From Io17-Chloro-G2 sp965226915 (GTDB lineage: Bacteria; Chloroflexota; Dehalococcoidia; Lucifugimonadales; UBA3495): 64,000 nt of DNA. Position numbers and translations under genes: made by a program. Below, in pieces: positions 28,239 through 36,448 of the stretch (the first letter of the stretch is position 1; each line of letters starts with the position of its first letter). Location: positions 363,621 to 427,620 of the forward strand of contig CBDDEJ010000007.1 in the NCBI GenBank assembly GCA_965226915.1, written 5' to 3'. The notes under the pieces are model-generated. The model saw nothing but the letters and a program-made list of their open reading frames with translations, was not told where the DNA came from and searched no databases.

Positions 28239-29456
28239 CTAGATCACGCCCATCTGGCGCAGGCAGATAAGGTCTTCGGAGGAATATCCCAACCCGGTCA
28301 ACACTTCCCGATTGTGTTCACCCAATAACGGCGCGGGCATCCGAAACGTCCAAGGGGATTCCGACATGATGAACGGCCGGCCCGTTTGCTTGAGACGGCC
28401 TGCTACAGGATTATCCACTTGGGCAAACACGCCCCGGCTGTTGAAAAATGGTTCGTTGGAAAGGTCTTCCATAGTGTTCAGAGGCGCGCTTAGGACCAGC
28501 GCACCTTGCGCCGCTTCCCACGCCTCTTGCTTGGACCTGGACAAGATCCATGGGTAAAAGATCTGCTCGAACTCTTCCTTGAGTTCCGGGTCCGACTGCG
28601 CCAGCGGCGTGTGCCACTTGGGGTCTTGAAGCTCGTCGGGAGAGCCCATCATCCGCACCGCTCTGGGGAAGTAGACCCGGCCGCCGGCCAGCGCAAAGTA
28701 CCCGTCTTCGCAAGGGAAAATCCCGGTGGGATAGCTGCTCCCTCCCATCTGCTCCCGCTGGCTTGTCTCGCCGGTATACTGGAAGGCGATAAGTCCGCTC
28801 ATCCTCCGGTCGATGGACCCCACCTGGGTTTCCATGATGGAAACATCGACGTGCTGACCCTGAGAATCTCCGGGATCCGTGGCGAGGAAAAGCGCGCCCA
28901 TGGTGGCCACCGAAGCCGTGGCCCCGGCCTGGTATAGGATGACGTTGGGCCCCAATTTCACGGGCTCTCTAACCGCCAGCCCCGTGCCGATCATCTCGCC
29001 GCCCATGGCGTAGAAAATGATGTCCGAGCCGCGGAAATCCCGGTAAGGCCCCGTCTGGCCGAAGTTGGATATGGATGTCATGACTAGATTTGGGTTGTCG
29101 GCCTTCAAGGATTGATAGTCCAGACCAAAAGAAGCCATGGTCCCGGGCCGGAAGCTCTCGACCACCACGTCGGCGTCGGCCGCCAGCTGCCTGGCGATGT
29201 TTCTGCCGGCGCCGGTGGCCAGGTCTAGCGTGATACTGCGTTTATTGGTATTGAGGTGGAGAAACAGACCGCTCTTTTCCGGATGGGGTATGTCGCCGGG
29301 GTAAGGCCCCAACCGCCTGGCCAGGTCACCGGCGCCGGGCCGCTCCACCTTGATCACGTCGGCCCCTTGGTCGGCCATCAACTTAGTGCAATACGGCCCG
29401 GCCAAATGCTGGGTGAAGTCAAGAACCTTTATGTGAGAAAGAGCTTGGTCAGGCAT
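28239..29456 (-). CDS. CaiB/BaiF family III CoA-transferase
   Basis: The 405-residue protein starts with SHIKVLDFTQHLAGPYCT and MADQGADVIKVERPGAGD (about 6-45) and has FGQTGPYRDFRGSDIIFYA (about 130-148) and AGATASVATMGALFLA (about 174-189), all typical of family III enzymes such as formyl-CoA or crotonobetainyl-CoA transferases. It is followed by a second, distinct CoA-transferase gene nine bases downstream. The gene begins three bases after a HicB-like gene. Two different CoA-transferases in one unit could form a heteromer or act on consecutive intermediates. Confidence 0.92.
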   Translation of the reverse strand: MPDQALSHIKVLDFTQHLAGPYCTKLMADQGADVIKVERPGAGDLARRLGPYPGDIPHPEKSGLFLHLNTNKRSITLDLATGAGRNIARQLAADADVVVESFRPGTMASFGLDYQSLKADNPNLVMTSISNFGQTGPYRDFRGSDIIFYAMGGEMIGTGLAVREPVKLGPNVILYQAGATASVATMGALFLATDPGDSQGQHVDVSIMETQVGSIDRRMSGLIAFQYTGETSQREQMGGSSYPTGIFPCEDGYFALAGGRVYFPRAVRMMGSPDELQDPKWHTPLAQSDPELKEEFEQIFYPWILSRSKQEAWEAAQGALVLSAPLNTMEDLSNEPFFNSRGVFAQVDNPVAGRLKQTGRPFIMSESPWTFRMPAPLLGEHNREVLTGLGYSSEDLICLRQMGVI

Positions 29457-29459
29457 TGG

Positions 29460-29774
29460 TTAGCCCGATCCGAGGGCGAACGAAGAGTCGCCGGAGTTCT
29501 CAACATCGGCGAGCCGAATGATGGAAACGCGGTTCTCTCCGAGGTATTCGGAGACAAATCCCAGGCGCTCCATTTCGTCCAGCTGCAATATGACAGCCTC
29601 TTTGAGTTCATTCTTTGCCTCGTCGATGGTGTCCCCAAACGTGGACGTACCAAGGTCTAGGCACGTTCCCATCCACTGCTCGCCTTCGTTCTCAATGTCA
29701 AAGGTGAGAGAGAACACGAAATCTGGGGAGCCAATTCCCTTCTCTCGGTGTATCGCGATGATGGTATCTCGCAT
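29460..29774 (-). CDS. HicB-like small protein
   Basis: The 104-residue protein has the HicB/UPF0150 fold pattern: FVFSLTFDIENEGEQWMG, then the conserved TCLDLGTSTFGDTIDEAKNE (about 37-56) and a helix ILQLDEMERLG. HicB proteins are usually antitoxins paired with the RNase HicA, but no hicA is visible on either side. So it is an orphan or serves another binding role. It lies directly before the CoA-transferase pair with a three-base gap, which is unusual for this family. Confidence 0.7.
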   Translation of the reverse strand: MRDTIIAIHREKGIGSPDFVFSLTFDIENEGEQWMGTCLDLGTSTFGDTIDEAKNELKEAVILQLDEMERLGFVSEYLGENRVSIIRLADVENSGDSSFALGSG

Positions 29775-30002
29775 TAGCCCGCGCTATCCTATCGGCGGCA
29801 TGGTAGCAGTGGTCTCGCCTATCACAACAGGGTTCAAGCAATCACCCATACAATAGCACATCAATCCAAATAATCCCTATGGGGATGGCGGGCTAACGCA
29901 TTTAACAGGTTGACTACGCTGGTTCAATATTGGCGCCTGCCTGCCTCTTACCCGATGTTATAATCGGCGCGTTCCACCAAACCCTTCTTCAGGAGGCATG
30001 AC

Positions 30003-30773
30003 ATGCGGTTGGAAGGCAAGGTAGCTTTGATTTCCGGGGCGGCCAGCGGGATCGAGGGAGAGCTGATGGGCTTCGGCGGTGCGGCGGCCCGGCTTTTCGC
30101 CAGGGAGGGCGCCAAGGTTATGTTGACCGACATAAACGAGGAATTGGGCCAAAAGACCGCCGCGCAAATAAACGAACTCGGCGGGGAAGCCATGTTCCTG
30201 CGGCTGGACGTGACCAACGAGCAGGATTGGATCGACGCGATTCGCGCCACCGTGTCCAATTACGGCAAGCTTGACATTCTGGTCAACAATGCTGGCACCG
30301 GAGCTAGGTTCAAGGTCGAAGACACCACGGAAGAAGTGTGGGACACCCAGATGAACATCCACGCCAAGGGCGCGTTTCTGGGCACAAAGCATGCGATTCC
30401 AGAGATGCGCAAGATCGGCGGCGGGTCCATCATCAACGTGTCGTCCATCTACGGGCTGGTGGGCAGCGAAACTTCCACCGCCTACCACGCTGCCAAGGGA
30501 GCGATCAGGTTGTTCACAAAATCGGTCGCCATTCAATACGCGAAAGAGAACATCCGCGTGAACTCAGTGCATCCGGGTTACGCCCATACCCCGCTTACTC
30601 AACGTGGGTACGCCAATGCCGAATACCTAGAAAACATCCGGTCTAGGGTGCCTATAGGCCGTGTTGGCACGGCCGACGACATCGCCTACGGTATGCTTTA
30701 CCTGGCTTCCGACGAATCGTCATTCGTGACCGGCTCAGAACTGGTCATCGACGGCGGCACCACGGCCCAGTAG
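30003..30773 (+). CDS. Short-chain dehydrogenase/reductase with expanded glycine loop
   Basis: The 256-residue classical SDR has VALISGAASG at the N-terminus, NNAGTGA (about 95-101), the catalytic serine in INVSSIYG and the YHAAK Tyr/Lys pair (about 160-164), and VHPGYAHTP (about 186). The cofactor loop is odd. Instead of GxxxGIG followed by the helix, it reads GIEGELMGFGGAAARLF, an insertion of about seven residues that should change NAD(P) binding. The C-terminal FVTGSELVIDGGTTAQ is standard. AGGAGG precedes ATG 30003. A terminator-like hairpin follows at 30806-30835. The substrate is unknown. Confidence 0.88.
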   Translation: MRLEGKVALISGAASGIEGELMGFGGAAARLFAREGAKVMLTDINEELGQKTAAQINELGGEAMFLRLDVTNEQDWIDAIRATVSNYGKLDILVNNAGTGARFKVEDTTEEVWDTQMNIHAKGAFLGTKHAIPEMRKIGGGSIINVSSIYGLVGSETSTAYHAAKGAIRLFTKSVAIQYAKENIRVNSVHPGYAHTPLTQRGYANAEYLENIRSRVPIGRVGTADDIAYGMLYLASDESSFVTGSELVIDGGTTAQ

Positions 30774-30805
30774 CCGATCAAAAATCCCGGTCGCGCCTGA
30801 TGCCA

Positions 30806-30835
30806 AACGCCCCGGTCATTGCTGGCCGGGGCGTT
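30806..30835. terminator. Terminator-like hairpin (left copy)
   Basis: AACGCCCCGG and CCGGGGCGTT form a ten-bp stem. A related hairpin lies at 40570-40599 in the same position relative to a rhodanese 3' end, so it was carried along in that duplication. Confidence 0.7.
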
Positions 30836-30904
30836 CGTAATTCCAATCTTTATCGGGGCCGCCGTTAAGGCTTTATTTGGAACCAGGAGTCACAAAGGGC
30901 AATC

Positions 30905-31643
30905 CCTGCTCCTTCTAACCGCTGAAACCGGGGTCCATGTAGGCCACGTTGGTGTATCCCATGGCTTTCAGGTACGACGCACTCATCTTGGCCGCCTGTG
31001 CAGCATCAATCTTGTGCACCACCATGATAGCCAACACGGCGGCAGGTGTGTCTATTAACAGAGTAATTAGAGACCCCCAACTACTGGAGTCGAGGAATGG
31101 AAGGCCATAGTGGTCTATGACAAATAACCACCACCACAACGAAAGAAGGGGAGTGTCCATTCCCACGCTCCATTCCCAGATTTCTTCAACAATTTTTTTA
31201 GGCTTGTAGATATTCATGATCGGAACAAACCACCATAGCACGGAACTTCTCGGGGAGAAGTCCGTTTCGCCCGCACCCAGGGCAGTCAAATTCTTATTGG
31301 ATCGATAAATCCACATTAGGAAAAGAATCGCTGTGATCAAAAAATTGAAAAACCAAAACAGCCAGAGAAAATCCAAAGGATGTGATCCTGGTAGGTAATT
31401 CGGGCGCGTTTCGGCATATGCGGGCACAATCAAAACTACGTTAAGTAGGATGGTTATAACTAAAAATGCTTTTACCAATTGTGCGCGCTTATGGCCAGGG
31501 ACAAAGGGTTTAGCGAGATTCAGGGAAGAATCGATCACTGTGCCATGAAGTTCAGTCACCACGCTGTCTCTCACGGCTCCGCAATACGGGCAAAAATTTG
31601 CGTCCTGATTAATTTCCTGGTTGCATTGGTTACAAATAGCCAT
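30905..31643 (-). CDS. Zinc-ribbon DUF4328-type membrane protein with rhodanese-derived tail
   Basis: The protein of about 242 residues starts with a zinc ribbon (CNQC and CPYC, about 4-23) followed by four hydrophobic helices and the motif NKNLTALGAGETDFSPRSSV, with VLWWFVPIMNIYKP typical of DUF4328 proteins. Their role is unknown. The last about 20 residues (LKAMGYTNVAYMDPGFSG) do not belong to DUF4328; they are the tail of a rhodanese and derive from the 55-bp repeat, so the C-terminus was replaced or extended by recombination. The start at 31643 is preferred to the upstream in-frame TTG because it gives the clean MAICNQC ribbon and has GAGGTG upstream. Confidence 0.8.
30917..30971. repeat. 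55-bp direct repeat, left copy (putative att site)
   Basis: These 55 bases are identical to 40680-40734 and in the same orientation. On the minus strand they encode LKAMGYTNVAYMDPGFSG of a rhodanese C-terminus. Identity ends abruptly at CTTTCAG on the right. On the left, weaker similarity continues through a rhodanese tail (its next codon, TGG in the right copy, is TAG here) into the terminator hairpin. See the island finding. Confidence 0.9.
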
Positions 31644-31677
31644 GCTGCCAAGCACCTCTGAACCAAACTAGATTGAT

Positions 31678-31806
31678 ATGCAACAAATACTGGGCCATTC
31701 GACGCTGGAGATGGTACGCAATTACGTGAATCTGACGCAATCCCATATCATGGTCCAACACAAACGGTTCTCTCATTTAGATCGCATGAATCTGAGGCAG
31801 GTCAAT
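31678..31806 (+). pseudogene. Tyrosine recombinase C-terminal remnant
   Basis: The short frame encodes LGHSTLEMVRNYVNLTQSH, the final box of XerC/D-type integrases (LGH plus the nucleophile tyrosine in RNYV). It has no N-terminal or central domains. It is the first of three integrase remnants inside the island, next to the left 55-bp repeat. Confidence 0.8.
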
Positions 31807-31928
31807 AAGGCAGTTTCCTTCCAAGCCAGGAAACGGTCCGGGAGAGGGGCTCCTGAAGCTTTCTCAGTTGCTGTATCATCCCATGCGGCCCGCCAGCTTC
31901 CTCTTAACCACCTCCGCCACACCCTGCA

Positions 31929-32195
31929 TCACGCCCGAAGGATCTCCCGGCGGGACAGCACCCGCTCCATCAATGGCCGCATACCCAGGTCGCTGGAGAT
32001 GGCCAGGGACTCGTCCAGTAGTGCAACGGACTTCGCCCGGTCGCCTTCGCTGTTCCTGTCCCTCAGCATGTCGGCGTAGTCGCAGCAGGTCCAGGCCAAC
32101 TCGGGACGGTATCCCGCGTTGCGGCAAAAAGCCAGGGCATCCTCGAAGTGGGCCGCCGCCTGGTCGCCCATCGTTTGATTGAGACAGGAGGCCAA
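31929..32195 (-). pseudogene. C-terminal TPR fragment of a large signalling ATPase/cyclase-type regulator
   Basis: The 88-codon frame reads HFEDALAFCRNAGYRPELAW and SLAISSDLGMRPLMERVLS, the tetratricopeptide tail of large adenylate-cyclase/LuxR-ATPase regulators that are common in Chloroflexota. The catalytic and ATPase parts are missing and the upstream sequence to 32346 is in broken frames, so this is a remnant. Between it and the integrase remnant (31807-31928) I see nothing supportable. Confidence 0.6.
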
Positions 32196-32359
32196 GCAGG
32201 CGGTCCGATGAGCGGAGGATGCCTGGCACGACTATGCCCCGATATTGCTTATGTAATGGTATGGTCGAATGGGACTCCGGTTGCATGGACCTCCCCCGAG
32301 TCCAACAGGTGTTTGGACTGGGGTGCAGTTTATCGACGCTGCGCAAATCACTTGCTCAG

Positions 32360-34049
32360 TTATTCGGTCAGGTGGTCGGCGAGACGGTGGGATAGCGCCG
32401 TTATCGCCAGCGTGGGGTGAGAGGCACCGCCAGTGACGAACACGCTGCTGCCAACGACATACAGGTTTGGTAAGTCGTGCACACGAAGGTTGCGGTTGGT
32501 CACGCTGGTATTTGGGTCGTCCCCCATTCGACAGCCTCCGAGGTGGTGGTGAGACCAGGACATCTCTCCCTCGGAAATATCCCTCACGCCGAGATTACCA
32601 TAAATATCACGGATCAGCGTGCGCACTTCCTTCAACGTCTGATTGTCCCTTCCTGTAAACCTTAAAGAGAGATCGAGCCCAGGATTCCCGAAGTGGTCAG
32701 AGATGCCGTCCGCAAGGGAGATGCGGTTCTCCGCCAATGGCTCCATTTCCACCGTGGCCCCGATGATGAGCCGACGGGGCTCGCCCAGCCCCCAGAATCG
32801 GAGGATTACGCTGCCCAATCCCCGGTGCTTAAAAGATTCGTAGAACTGGTGGCTTCGCGCGATGTTTATGATACGGTCATTTGGTGCGGTTCCTCGAAAG
32901 GTGACGTTCGGATGTTCCATGAAATAGCGGCCTACTATGCCACTCGTGTTTCCGATTCCGCTGGGGAAAACCTCCGATCGGGATAGCAGGAGCAGCCGCG
33001 CCGATTCTAAAGCGCCACAAGCGATCACGAAATTATGGGCAGCCACTGTCGTCGTAGAGCGGTCCAGCGACTGGACTCGCGCGGCGGTAATTTGGCCGTC
33101 TGCACCGGATACTAACGCCGTGACCGTTTGACCTGACATTAGCGTCGCACCGGTAGATTCTGTGAACTGGGGAAGCAAATCCCGCGAAACGCGGACCGGC
33201 CCCGGCCCCTCACTGACGCTGGAGGTTGGCGTTTGGTCAAGCGTGATTCCAATGTTTTTTAAAAGCGCCTTCAGGTCTGCGATGCTGCTGACAGAGCCCG
33301 GGAGATCGTTTTTTCGAGGCGCGTGAAAACCCGACAGCTTGTCACCCCTGACTCCCAGCGTGATTTCAGCATGTTCGTAGTACGGCTCGATGTCGGGATA
33401 CGAGATAGGCCATGACGCATTCTGCGGCGTATACGGGTTCCTTTCGAAATCGATCGGGTGAAGTCGCGGGGAACGGCCCGACCACAAATTCGACGTGCCT
33501 CCCAGAGCGCGAAAACGTGTCGACGACACAGGGTATTCTAATGGGCCCGAGCTGCGGTAGATGTCCAACGCTTCAGCGGATTGTCTGGTCTCGTCTGAAC
33601 CTGGCTCTGCACCCGATTCAATGATGATCGTTTTTAAGCCCCTGCGGGCAAGATCAAGGCCAAGTACCACCCCGGCTGGGCCAGACCCGATGATGCACAC
33701 GTCGAATTTGGTTCGCTCACCAGGGTTTGCCGGCCTTCGGGTGGCTGGGGTAGGGACGTGGGGAGTCCCCAGCGGGAAGCTGCCGAACATCCTGTTGCCG
33801 CAAGCATCACACCTAGTACTACAACGACGCGTTATCCTACAAGGTAACTCGTGGGCGGATTTTGAAGCTGGCAACGAACGAGTGCGAGTCTCCCATGATG
33901 AACGGTCCGTAGCTGAAGAAGAAGACCTGAGCGTGTTTTCTCATAACGCGTCGTTGTAGTACTAGCAGGCCGGTCAAGAACGAGCGCCGTGTTATCTTCT
34001 TGGAGAATACTACCCGGTCCCGGACGGACGAACCGGCATACGTCCTCAT
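32360..34049 (-). pseudogene. Tat-exported GMC oxidoreductase interrupted by a 153-bp element
   Basis: The main frame (stop at 32360, usable ATG at 33790) encodes a GMC flavoprotein: FDVCIIGSGPAGVVLGLDLA FAD motif near the N-terminus, RALGGTSNLWSG, and the C-terminal HHLGGCRMGDDP with ASHPTLAITALSHRLADHL. Upstream, on the other side of the element at 33813-33965, the frame from ATG 34049 reads KKITRRSFLTGLL. Deleting the element but keeping one CTAG gives RRSFLTGLLGVMLAATGCSA, a twin-arginine signal with a lipobox cysteine. A further one-base shift is needed to join this leader to the FAD domain. The ancestral enzyme was thus an exported alcohol/sugar dehydrogenase; the present frame would yield only a cytoplasmic version. 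Confidence 0.85.
33813..33965 (+). mobile_element. 153-bp CTAG-flanked MITE (type 2), copy 1
   Basis: CTAG (33813-33816) and CTAG (33962-33965) enclose a 145-bp body with perfect 19-bp terminal inverted repeats TACTACAACGACGCGTTAT. The same element is at 39773-39925. Its ends resemble those of the IS701-type element at 34424-35881 (TATTACAACGTCAGTT), which suggests mobilisation by that kind of transposase. It separates a Tat leader from a GMC oxidoreductase. Confidence 0.93.
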
Positions 34050-34419
34050 CGCGACGGGCGCAATTCCTGAGCCGCCGGCCAATGGATGGAGAAGCCGGGC
34101 CAACGAAATAGCAATAAACCCGGGTAGCAAAACGATGAACGATCTGCGTTTACGCATCGATGGCTACTTTAATCAACGGTTTGATGGCCTGAACCGGTTT
34201 GCAACTCGATTCTGAAAACGGCTTTTGACATCACGTTAGGGTAGCATGCCCTATGCCTGCTTCGGGTCCTATTTAGACACGACTATCCTTCAGCTATCGT
34301 CGACCAACTTTGGGTGGTCGCCAGTGAAGATGAAGAATTTGTCAGACCAGCGTGCGAAGAACTTGGAATCAATGTTTGGATAAAGTAATGGCGACGGCCG
34401 GTTTTTGCTGAGCGGCTTC
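34050..34419. other. Region without a supportable gene
   Basis: Only short frames are present. One reads LWVVASEDEEFVRPACEELG and ends at 34388; it might be the tail of a small toxin-like or receiver-like protein, but it is too short to assign. The last about 35 bases (from about 34387) continue the integrase remnant whose end is at 36057-36161. Confidence 0.35.
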
Positions 34420-35885
34420 CTAGTATTACAACGTCAGTTAGTTTGATAGGATAACTGTGTAGCTGGAGAGGGAATAGGCAGGTGAGGTGGGGATGTGGAT
34501 GCGTCAGCTTTCGAGCAGGTGTACGGGTCATTTCGGGATTTTCACGCTTACTTCGCGCCGCTGTTTGGCCGCCGGGAGACGCGGGAGCACAGCGGTCATT
34601 ATCTCCAGGCCCTGCTGGTACAGTCTGGGGAGCGGCGCAACGCTGAGAACCTGTCGGAGACGGTTCCGGGGTCAGCCCGAGGGATGCAGCGGTTTCTCAC
34701 CGATTCTCCCTGGGACGATGAGGTGATTATAGGACGGCTGCAGGAGTACCTGGGAACCCGGCTGGAGCATCCGGAAGGGGTGTGGGCGCTGGACGGCAGC
34801 GACTTTCCCAAGCAGGGGAGGAAGTCGGTGGGAGTGGCCCGGCAGTACTGCGGGAGGCTGGGGAAGGTGGCCAACTGCCAGGCGGGGATGTTCCTGGCCT
34901 ATGTCAGCCCGTTGGGACGGGCATTGGTGGACAAGGGGCTGTATCTGCCCGAGAGTTGGACCTCGGACAAAGACCGGTGTGAGGCGGCGGGTGTGCCGGA
35001 GGATAGGCAGGGCTACCGGTCCAAGACGGAGTTGGCCTTGGAGATGGTGGGGCGGGCACAGGAGCGGGGCCACCTGAAGGCTGGATGGGTCGCGGCGGAC
35101 GACGCCTTTGGGATGTCGCCGTCCTTCCGGGAGGGCCTGGCGGCCTTGGGGATGTGGTACGTGCTGGACGTTCCGTCCGGCTTTACGGTGTGGCCGCCGG
35201 AGCCTGCCTGGACCAGTGCGGAGTATCAGGGATTCGGGCGTCCCCGCAAACCCAGGCTGCGAGACGGTCAGCGCCGGACCATGGAGCAGCGCAGCGACGA
35301 GTTGCCGGAGGAGGCCTGGCGTGAGATTACGGTGGCCGAGGGAAGCCAGGGACCACGCAGCTACCTTTTCAGCGCCCAGAGGGTGCGACCGACCAGCAGG
35401 CGCAAGCCCGGCGAAATCCACTGGGCCGTCTACCGCCGGAACCTGGACGGCAGCGAACCCCGCTACTACCTGTCCAATGCTCCGGAGGATACCCCGTTGG
35501 AGACCCTGGCATACGTGGGAGGCTCCCGTTGGCGTATAGAAACGGAGTTTGAGACGGAGAAAAGCGACGTAGGCCTGGACGAGTACGAGACCCGCACCTG
35601 GGCTGGCTGGCATCACCACGTGGCCCTGTGCCTGCTGGGCGGAGCTTTTCTGCTGAGCCTGCAACAGGCTTGGGGGGGAAAAGATGCCCCGGATCACGAG
35701 GCCGCAGGTCTACCGGGTGGTGCGGGAAATGCTGCCCCGGGAACGGTTCGGGCCAACCGAGTTGCTGCGGTGGCTTGAGGATACGCAGGACAGTAACGAA
35801 CGGGCCAAACGCTCCCATGCCAAGCGCCGCGCCGCCATGCGGGCATCACCCCACATCCCTCCCTGAACTGACGTTGTAATACTAG
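34420..35885 (+). mobile_element. IS701-family insertion sequence (body 34424-35881)
   Basis: The element is 1458 bp with 16-bp terminal inverted repeats TATTACAACGTCAGTT and is flanked by CTAG at 34420-34423 and 35882-35885. A four-base YTAG target duplication is characteristic of the IS701 family. Its right CTAG is shared with the left edge of a 179-bp element (35882-36060). Removing both elements and keeping one CTAG gives GGCTTCCTAGGCCACCGG, encoding GFLGHR of a tyrosine recombinase. So both inserted at the same target. Confidence 0.93.
34495..35778 (+). CDS. IS701-type DDE transposase, likely frameshifted near its end
   Basis: The 427-residue frame has the DDE catalytic regions: VWALDGSDFPKQG (about 97-109), GWVAADDAFGMSP (about 197-209) and GSRWRIETEFETEKSDVGLD with the glutamate (about 345-365). 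The GTG at 34495 follows GGTGAGGTGGGG. The last 34 residues (after QQAWGGK) look non-native. The frame one base over, entered at a run of seven G near 35671-35677, encodes MPRITRPQVYRVVREMLPRE and AKRSHAKRRAAM to 35866, the typical C-terminus of this family. A run of six G would restore a protein of about 457 residues. So this is a homopolymer mutation, a sequencing error or +1 slippage. Confidence 0.88.
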   Translation: MDASAFEQVYGSFRDFHAYFAPLFGRRETREHSGHYLQALLVQSGERRNAENLSETVPGSARGMQRFLTDSPWDDEVIIGRLQEYLGTRLEHPEGVWALDGSDFPKQGRKSVGVARQYCGRLGKVANCQAGMFLAYVSPLGRALVDKGLYLPESWTSDKDRCEAAGVPEDRQGYRSKTELALEMVGRAQERGHLKAGWVAADDAFGMSPSFREGLAALGMWYVLDVPSGFTVWPPEPAWTSAEYQGFGRPRKPRLRDGQRRTMEQRSDELPEEAWREITVAEGSQGPRSYLFSAQRVRPTSRRKPGEIHWAVYRRNLDGSEPRYYLSNAPEDTPLETLAYVGGSRWRIETEFETEKSDVGLDEYETRTWAGWHHHVALCLLGGAFLLSLQQAWGGKDAPDHEAAGLPGGAGNAAPGTVRANRVAAVA

Positions 35886-36060
35886 AGGTCTGGCCGGAAA
35901 GCCATTGGCCGGGTTTCGCGCTACGCCAGACAGACGTATTATAGTCTTATGTGGCATGATAGTATCTGTAATACGGTTCAAGAACCGCCTGTTACATCGA
36001 TAATCGTCGCTAAGAAAACGGCAGCTTGGGGAGAATCGGGGTTTCCGTCCGAGTTTCTAG
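35882..36060 (+). mobile_element. 179-bp CTAG-flanked MITE-like element, copy B
   Basis: It has the same 179-bp structure and ends as copy A (7827-8005), with a few base differences. It shares its left CTAG with the right edge of the IS701 element and its right CTAG encodes LG of an integrase remnant. An open frame runs through it in this orientation (MWHDSICNTVQE onward) and fuses to the integrase tail. Confidence 0.88.
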
Positions 36061-36161
36061 GCCACCGGAGTATCGCTACCACCGCACGTTACCTGGCCCG
36101 GATGGAAGGGGAAGATGATAACGGCTGGCACAGTGTAGCCCAAGCCCTGGGCGTGGCATAA
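36057..36161 (+). pseudogene. Tyrosine recombinase C-terminal remnant
   Basis: It reads LGHRSIATTARYLARMEGED and ends HSVAQALGVA at 36161: the LGH box and nucleophile tyrosine of an integrase. The upstream part of the gene lies left of the IS701 element (to about 34387) but is too short to include the other catalytic residues. Confidence 0.75.
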
Positions 36162-36199
36162 GTAACCATGAACTACAAAGCGTTGGCATTATTCGCGAC

Positions 36200-36300
36200 T
36201 CCTGATACCAACCCCCGTGGTCCATGTTCTTGAACACCTCCAGGCTCTGGCCGTCCTCCAACCACCCGGTAGTGATCCACTCCATTTACAACCAGATCCT
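36200..36300 (-). pseudogene. Fragment related to the small gene at 37290-38896
   Basis: On the minus strand this stretch reads LEVFKNMDHGGWYQ after a frameshifted HYRVV segment. It matches the C-terminal half of the interrupted gene at 37290-38896 at both DNA and protein level. It is a truncated duplicate. The flanking 36162-36199 holds nothing. Confidence 0.6.
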
Positions 36301-36325
36301 TCAAATATAAGCGTGTATAATCCGT

Positions 36326-36424
36326 CGGATGATCGCCGGATGATCGCCGGATGATCGCCGGATGATCGCCGGATGATCGCCGGATGATCGCCGGATGATC
36401 GCCGGATGATCGCCGGATGATCGC
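36326..36424. repeat. Tandem repeat, 9 x 11 bp
   Basis: Nine exact copies of CGGATGATCGC lie head to tail and end 24 bases before the lipoprotein start at 36449. The unit is not a multiple of three and contains the palindrome GATGATCGCCGGATGATC-like overlaps. Copy number could change by slippage and alter the leader of the gene. Confidence 0.95.
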
Positions 36425-36448
36425 CGATCGGGCCACGGGAAACTCGCT

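Noticed and set aside
29460..29774. HicAB toxin-antitoxin module
   Set aside because: No HicA-like frame lies on either side; only the HicB-like protein is present.
36326..36424. CRISPR array
   Set aside because: The 11-bp units are contiguous without spacers and no cas gene is present; it is a simple tandem repeat.
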